From Vermamoeba vermiformis (Eukaryota > Tubulinea > Echinamoebida): a DNA stretch of 64,000 nt. The notes under the pieces are model-generated. The model saw nothing but the letters and a program-made list of their open reading frames with translations. It was not told the DNA's origin and made no database searches. The stretch lies in the NCBI GenBank assembly GCA_045837725.1, contig JBEWZL010000270.1:62001-126000 (forward strand), in the 5' to 3' direction. Below are positions 58,097 through 64,000 of the stretch, piece by piece. The position numbers and the translations under genes are program-made. Within the stretch, counting starts at the first letter, position 1. Each line of letters begins with the position of its first letter.

Positions 58097-60584
58097 CTAA
58101 TGCGCTTTGGTCAAGAAAAACTGATCCTTAAACCTGTTGTCCGATGAGGTGTAAAAGCTGCATTCAAGAACAGTGCTATTCCACGCAGTGCATGCATTGT
58201 AGCCTAATAATTATCGTCAATGAAAATTTCAAAGCAGATCTCGTTCTTGTCGCGTACCCCAGTCTGAAATTCTCATGGCAGAATATGAAGGAGGATTTTG
58301 GATGAAATCAGTTGTGCCTTCTCTGTTACCTCCAGCACCATTAACGAGGTAAATAGGAGTCCTATCAGAAAATGATTTAGTGGTCTTGATGCAGATCCGG
58401 ATCAGTTCTTAGCGCTTACTTTGGATAATAGTAGCTATCGCCAACTTGCTTATTCTTATAAACAGGAAGGTTCCTTTCATAGCCTTTGGCAGCAAGGATT
58501 AATATCAGTAATTGTAAGGGGCATAGCCTAAATACATACTATGCTTGTGGGCTGAAAACACCACATCCACGTCGTACTTCATGAACAAATCTTCGAGTTT
58601 ATCGAGCAAATATTGAGCGTATTGGCCGCAGTCTTCGCCAGGATTAGAACAGTAGAAAGGTCTGTGACCGTAGACGACAATCCAGGGTCGATTTTTTCTG
58701 TTCGCAGCAGCCTTTTGGAGGTCTTGTTTCACCCAATCAAGCTGTTTCCTAAAAAGGAAAAACAGGTTAGTAAACTATAGCCGACACCTACTAAAGATTA
58801 AGCTATATTTCGAAACTTACTGAGTTAATAGAGGCACGTTCATGACGCTCTCAGTGTCGAGGGCGATGAAGTGGAACAAACCGTGATCGAAACTATAGAA
58901 GAAATTCGCGTAGAGATTGTCAAGATTGTCTGCAAATACTGAAGACACGCCCATCACACTTTCAAATCGTGAATTTCTGAAGGGGGAGAGGTAACGCTTG
59001 CTGAGGGCAGTTTTTTTGTTAGCCTCAAGTGGCATCAAAAATCTGTGCTCGAAGGTCGAATCATTAAATAACGTTGTTATAGCGACTTCATGGTTGCCAG
59101 GCGTGACCTAAAAATAGAACTTTAGCAAGATTTCCTTTTATAGTAAGTGAGGTACGGCAATCGCAACATACCATGTAAGGCATGTTGGCGGTAATTGTTT
59201 GAATTTGTCTCATGAACAAGTCCATTCGTCTTTGAATACCATCGCTAAAATAAATATCGTTAATATTGCCTATTATGGTAAAGACGAACGTACGCGTAAG
59301 AGATATCACCGTTATGAAGCAAAACAGTCGCTTTCTTCGACAACGCTAAACACCATCGTTAGTACTATAATAACCTTTATATTAATATGCATACCATATT
59401 CTTCGAGAATCTTGATTGTGTTAGGAGCTTCTGGATCTGCACCCATGTCACCAATCATCAAAAATGTTTGAGGCACTTGTGCGTAATCAGTATAATTATC
59501 GCTATACGTAGTGAATGAATATACATCGCTCCATCCTAATGTAATCCAATCAGTATTGAATTGCTTAAGCAGCGGATCCAATCATTTCGCTTACCATGAA
59601 CGGTACCACCCACGCGATAGTAGTAAGTGGTGAAAGGCTTTAAGTTGTTCAATACTGCGTCATGGACCCATCCTTGCCAACCACCATAAGTAAAGGTCTA
59701 AATAAAGCTAATTAAAATTCAAAATAATTTCGATTTTTCGGAGGAAGAATCCTGGTTAGTTTTAATTATAATTAATTTTAATAGTAAACAAGCTTACGTG
59801 GAAGTCACTTTGAACGGAGTTAGTTAATGCGTCTTTGCTCAAGCCATATTGCAAGGAAGAGTCAGCAGTGTCGGATGCGACCCAAGTTACGACCATCTGA
59901 GAGGCATCACCAGTTAAGGCAAGGTGAACTTGCTCGGGCTTAGATGAATCGCAGCACTATAATATTACGATTACTATCAAATGAGGAGAGTTATCGGTGT
60001 AGCGTGGATTTACCTGGTAATGGCATTTGTTGAAAACAGCACAAACGGCGTAAGGAGTATATTCATCCTTTTTCATCCAATATGCAATCATCGGAATAGC
60101 GTTAGCGATTTGACTCGCATAATTGTAGCACTAGAATGCAGAATTTTGATCAGCTAATCCGAAATCCGGTTGAAAAAACGATTTAAATATTACCCTTCCT
60201 TGTAAAGCGCTTGGCAACTTCGAGCAAATAATATCAAGATCCTGTTGCACGATTTTATCCACTCCATTAATACTCAAAAAATCAATAACTGCTGTAGACA
60301 CAAGTTGGCACGTTGAGCATTCATCAAATAGTGCTTCTATAACATTACTCGTTAATTAACACTATACTACAGTTATTAAACAAGCTTAAATCATTTCGTA
60401 ATTGTTTTTTCAAAGTTGCATCCGCTCTCGTGACACGTCAGCGGTTTTATGTATGACCCATTATAATATTAAATGATTTTATTCTAGTTTGTGTATTAAA
60501 TGCTTTACCTTGCGCTGCTTCGCTGGAGAAGGCAGATCCAACAAAGAGACCAAATGCCAACACCACGAATAAAATAAGCCTCAT
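58097..60584 (-). CDS. Saposin B domain-purple acid phosphatase, secreted
   Basis: ATG is at 60584 with signal peptide MRLILFVVLAFGLFVGSAFS; TAG at 58097-58099. Exons 2-3 encode a saposin B-type domain of six cysteines (DECSTCQLVS, DIICSKL, CYNYA, CAVFNKCHYQ). Then come the fibronectin-like strand part (VHLALTGDASQMVVTW) and metallophosphatase motifs: FLMIGDMG, HNGDISYA on a short separate exon near 59300-59338, TPGNHE, VVYGHRPFYC and SAHKHSYERNLPVY. The C-terminus has YLVNGAGGNREG. Together these supply the Fe-metal centre ligands of purple acid phosphatases, which cleave phosphate monoesters in acid compartments or outside the cell. A saposin B domain fused to PAP suggests lipid or membrane substrates (inference). 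Confidence 0.9.
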
Positions 60585-60812
60585 TTGTAATTGTTGCACT
60601 GGTGGTATTGGCAAGTATAAAATAGTATTGAAAGTGGGCCAGAATTTTTAGTTTTGACAAACCAACAGAACTGAATTGTACGAATCATTTTCCGAACGTT
60701 CTGTGAATCAAATTCTTCGTCATTTCTATGCATCATAATCTCCGTAGTTGTTAATTATCTTTACAACTTGGTTACAAGCTTACATTTACACGTGTCATTA
60801 TTATCCTAAATT

Positions 60813-63013
60813 TTAGTCCTTTTTCTTCAGATCTTTGTTTTCCTTATTATCCTTATCTTTATCGTGGTTCTCAGTATCTTGACTAGCGCTCACCATTAAC
60901 TTGGCATTCGTAAAGTCCAATATCAGAACATCGTTCATGCGGTGTTTAATGCCGTAGCCGCCGAATATGTAGATTTTAGAGCCCACTGTGGACGCTGTGT
61001 GCGCGTGTCTAGGCATGGCTGGCTTGCCTTTAATATGACAGTGGTACCATTTATGCGAATCTGTCGGAGAAAAAGTGTCAGCAAAACCATGAGACACGTG
61101 GATCTGCACTCGATTTTGGCTCGTGACAATGACTTACCCAAGTCTAACAATGTAACATCGTTAAAGTGCTCTTCGCCTTTACCACCAAACACGACTAAAT
61201 ACTCGTGTTCCTCGAGTGTCAACTGAGTTACAGCGTGCATAGTGCGACCTCTTGGCTCGGCACCAGTGGCAAGAATCTCAGGGCCGAACTCCATTGAATC
61301 TATTAATTTTTCGTTAAATAAGCTCTCTTAGATTAGAAATAATCCTATTGAAGGAATAGCAAAGCGAATTATGTGAGATCCGTTTGGTCAGATCCAAATT
61401 CCGAAAATGAAACTCGGTAATTAAGCTACTTATTAAAATTATTATGGTTATAATACGTACCAGCATCAAGCACATAAATGTCATTGAAATGGTGGTTCTC
61501 TTCGTCGCTTTCGCCAGCGAACAAATAGATGCGATTATTGTGGCTATAGCACGTGTGGAAATATCGCTTTAAGAACGGAACTGACGAGAAACTAATTGAA
61601 CTCCATTTGTTCTCTTCAGTATCGAACACAAATCCATCGCCAAACTTCCGCTGCTTATCGGCACCTCCAAAAATAAATAACTTGGTGCCAACCACGCAAG
61701 AGGTGTGGTAAGCACGTGGTGCAGGGGCTGTTCCGTGTACTTCTGGTCGACTCCATTTACGATCCACTATTATAAGAAATAATTAGAATATGAATCATTA
61801 AGAAAAAAGAGATTCAGAAACGTACCGATATCGAATACGTGCAAATCGTTCAAACAATGCGTCTGCGTTGAATCCAGACCACCAAAAATGTACACTTTGT
61901 TGCCTACAGCATCAGCAGAGTGACCTATGAATTTGACGATGAGTTTTCGGTCTAAACCGAAAACGGACTCGAAAAAGTATTCCATGGGAACGCTTTGAAT
62001 GTTTTAAATGTCATACGCACCAAATCGAGGAATAGGAAAATCGGCTTTATGAGAGTGATGCTTCGCTCGTTTCCAAGTCTTACGGCCTAATAAAAATTGA
62101 TTAGCAATGTTTCAGCTAACTTCAACTGGGCTATTACAGCCTCTTATTTACGTATAACGCATTAATTTATGTATTGACTATTAAAATAAACGTGCTCGGT
62201 ATTTGCGGAAGAAGGGAATTGGACTCAGCTTACTTGTATTCAGGACGTGGAAATCACCAAAACACGGTTGTTGCTCGATAGGCTCTGCGTGACCTCCGAA
62301 AATATACACTTTGTGTCCAATGACCGCTGAAGCGTGCGCTGAGCGAGGCTTGGGTACGTGGCCGTTTGGCGCACCTTTGTTCTTCAAATTGAAATGACGA
62401 AAGACTGGATATAGAGAAAATTAGTGTCTAAAATAATGATAAAGCCATACAAAATATTAGAAAAATTCTTTATGCTGTCCCACAGGAGTTCCACTCAGCT
62501 TTTTCGGACTTTTTTTACTGAAATTTCGATCGTTATTTTTGAAACTCTTGGTTTAGTCCTTATTAAGACCAATACACGACAACATGTGCGACATTATTGC
62601 TTAATATGTCTAATCAAGTTGATTTGGATATAAAAAAGCGCACATAATAGGAGGATCCTCCGAAAATTATTTATAAATTTTGATTTACCTGCATTAAATA
62701 CTTCGCTTTGGCCCGCAGTACTACCAGTAGAGGCACCAAGATCTTCTGCTTCGGTCAGTGCTTCTCCTTCAGACTCTGAATCCGAAGAATGCTTCTTGTC
62801 TTTGCTTTTTGTTCTACGTGGTGTAGAAGGACTCTTCGATTTGGGAGAGGTTGATTTGCGTGCTGAGTCTTTTTTATGTAATTTTTTGGGGCTGTCAGGC
62901 TCTTCGTTTGGTTTAACCGTCTGATCCCCGGCAGCAGGAGGCTCATCTGCCTTTCTATTATGTTCTTCGGTCGGAAGCTTTTCTACAACAACGTCTCCTA
63001 AGTTATCGCTCAT
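60813..63013 (-). CDS. Kelch-repeat protein with disordered N-terminus
   Basis: ATG is at 63013 (MSDNLGDVVVEKLP) and the stop at 60813, with about six exons. The first about 110 residues are charged and Ser/Lys-rich (SPKSKSPSTPRRTKSKDK, SDSESEGE), likely phosphorylated and disordered. Five to six kelch blades follow (HKVYIFGGH, NKVYIFGGLDS, TKLFIFGGADK, NRIYLFAGESD, EYLVVFGGKG, SKIYIFGGYG). The blades form a propeller used for protein binding. A Lys/Asp/Asn-rich tail (KDKDNKENKDLKKKD) closes the protein. No catalytic domain is seen, so an adaptor role is inferred. Confidence 0.88.
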
Positions 63014-63432
63014 GCTGATTGTTACAAAAAGATACGTAAATAGCTAATCCAAATAGTATAACTGTTTGTCACAACAGTTCAAAATTAACAATGAGACGAT
63101 GTGGTGCTCAAAGTGATCGTTAGGAAAAATGGAACGAAAATCAGAACCGATTAATTTTTGCGCACCCCCAAAAATGTGCTCGTTCTGTGAATAAGAAAAC
63201 AGATTTTTTTCGTTTGAGCGACGAGATCTCCGTAGTTCTTACTGACCAACAACTCCGAAGAGCATTCTCGAAACATTATACGTAATATTAATATTCCTAC
63301 TTCCAGGGAAGCTTCCAGTCAATTTCCGTAGTAACATTACTCCGAGGATCGCGGGTCTGCTTGTTCATTTCTCGTCTTAGCTTAATTACTTTAATATTTA
63401 TTATCGTATTTTACAGTATTTTTTGCCAATTT
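63014..63432. other. Intergenic, no gene seen
   Basis: About 420 bases between the start of the kelch gene and the stop of the LUD gene. It must hold the kelch promoter. No other signal was recognised. Confidence 0.4.
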
Positions 63433-64000
63433 TTAATATCCGAACGAGCTCTTGAGCAAAATGACGTGCACTCTGCCAGGAGTAGCCCAAGGGCCAGCAT
63501 TGCGCAATGCGACTATAAATAACTCATATTAATATATTTCCATGTTATTGACGCGTTATCATCACTTACAGAAATAGTTGATGGCAGATCCAGGAACTCC
63601 GTAAGCTTTTCTGGCACGGGCGGATTCCAAGGGCAAAGCAAACTCATACGAGCGTCTACATACATAGAGTTAATAAAGATGATCTAACTGCACGTGCAAA
63701 AAGATATTTTGATCACTTACGCGACAGCATCCTCGTAGGTTGGGACGATCTTGTTCGATCCAGCTACAACGACAACATTCTTGGCAGAGTAAGCAAAGCC
63801 ACCAACACGAGTACCAGATGCATCAACAACGACCTGCGTAAACAATTCCGCATTAGATTTGATTCACTAAAGTGAGTTTCGCCGTGGATCCGTACCAGAT
63901 CACCCTCTTCACTGATCGCGGGCACACTCGACAAGAAATAATCAGCTGACATGCCCTCTCGTCGCTTATCAGCGGCCTTGATAGGGTCAGTCTCAGCCAA
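63433..64000 (-). CDS. LUD-domain (lactate utilisation/LutC-like) protein, 5' part outside window
   Basis: Only the C-terminal part is here; the gene enters from the right edge. Four exons: the visible part starts LAETDPIKAADKRREGMSADYFLSSVPAIS, then VVVDASGTRVGGFAYSAKNVVVVAGSNKIVPTYEDAV, SYEFALPLESARARKAYGVPGSAINYF and ALRNAGPWATPGRVHVILLKSSFGY, in short pieces. These match the LUD domain (DUF162), where GSNKIV and the paired Arg/Gly residues line the fold. TAA is at 63433-63435. Family members in bacteria help oxidise lactate; the eukaryotic role is unknown. The 5' start cannot be seen. Confidence 0.8.

Noticed and set aside
1-64000. tRNA, rRNA, CRISPR array, retroelement or virus-like element
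   Set aside because: Read through on both strands by eye and none recognised. A covariance-model search for small RNAs could still find some.

Overview
This window looks like nuclear DNA of an intron-rich, AT-rich unicellular eukaryote. Genes are densely packed on both strands. Most introns are 60-270 nt, start GTAAGT or GTACGT and end TAG or CAG. TAA, TAG and TGA all act as stops, so the code looks standard. F-box fusions, a BAR-RhoGAP protein, a MYRF-type self-cleaving membrane protein, GRAM/TLDc proteins and a GSAP homologue suggest a free-living amoeba, most likely Amoebozoa. That placement is inference. No homology search was possible, and all gene models were read by eye from splice signals and frame continuity.

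Layout. 1-7 kb: an acidic serine-rich protein (runs off the left end), a GRAM-TLDc protein of OXR1 type and a secreted, probably GPI-anchored protein. 7-12 kb: a BAR-RhoGAP gene whose GAP domain is split in the genome by a 2.2-kb Lys/Glu-rich coding block with its own stop. 12-19 kb: a small membrane protein, a GDSL esterase, an F-box/UBR-box protein, two secreted or membrane proteins and a membrane-anchored Nudix protein. 19-26 kb: an F-box-pseudokinase, then exosome subunit RRP45 head-to-head with Peter Pan/SSF1; both serve rRNA processing and ribosome assembly. 26.5-28.3 kb: a DNA transposon with about 83-bp terminal inverted repeats and an 8-bp target duplication, carrying a broken intron-containing gene. 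29-33.8 kb: a large P-loop NTPase gene of unknown family, interrupted by a piggyBac-type element with TTAA ends. 34-41 kb: ATP10 (ATP synthase assembly) head-to-head with a gamma-secretase-activating-protein (GSAP) homologue. 41-46 kb: a tandem duplication of a divergent pair of intronless secreted-protein genes (DUF1996 plus a Cys-rich GPI protein). 46.5-52.4 kb: a MYRF-like self-cleaving protein with an extracellular LRR domain, then a LysM-GRAM-TLDc protein. 52.5-58 kb: a class-3-type aldehyde dehydrogenase with a C-terminal anchor and an F-box fused to a decayed eEF1A-like GTPase. 58-64 kb: a saposin B-purple acid phosphatase, a kelch protein and a partial LUD-domain protein.

Three points stand out. 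First, three separate F-box proteins carry unusual partner domains (UBR box, dead kinase, dead translation GTPase). Second, the MYRF-like gene joins an LRR ectodomain to an autoproteolytic domain in one chain. Third, a perfect 12-bp palindrome, TGACACGTGTCA, occurs six times, always inside introns. No rRNA, tRNA, CRISPR array or virus-like element was recognised.
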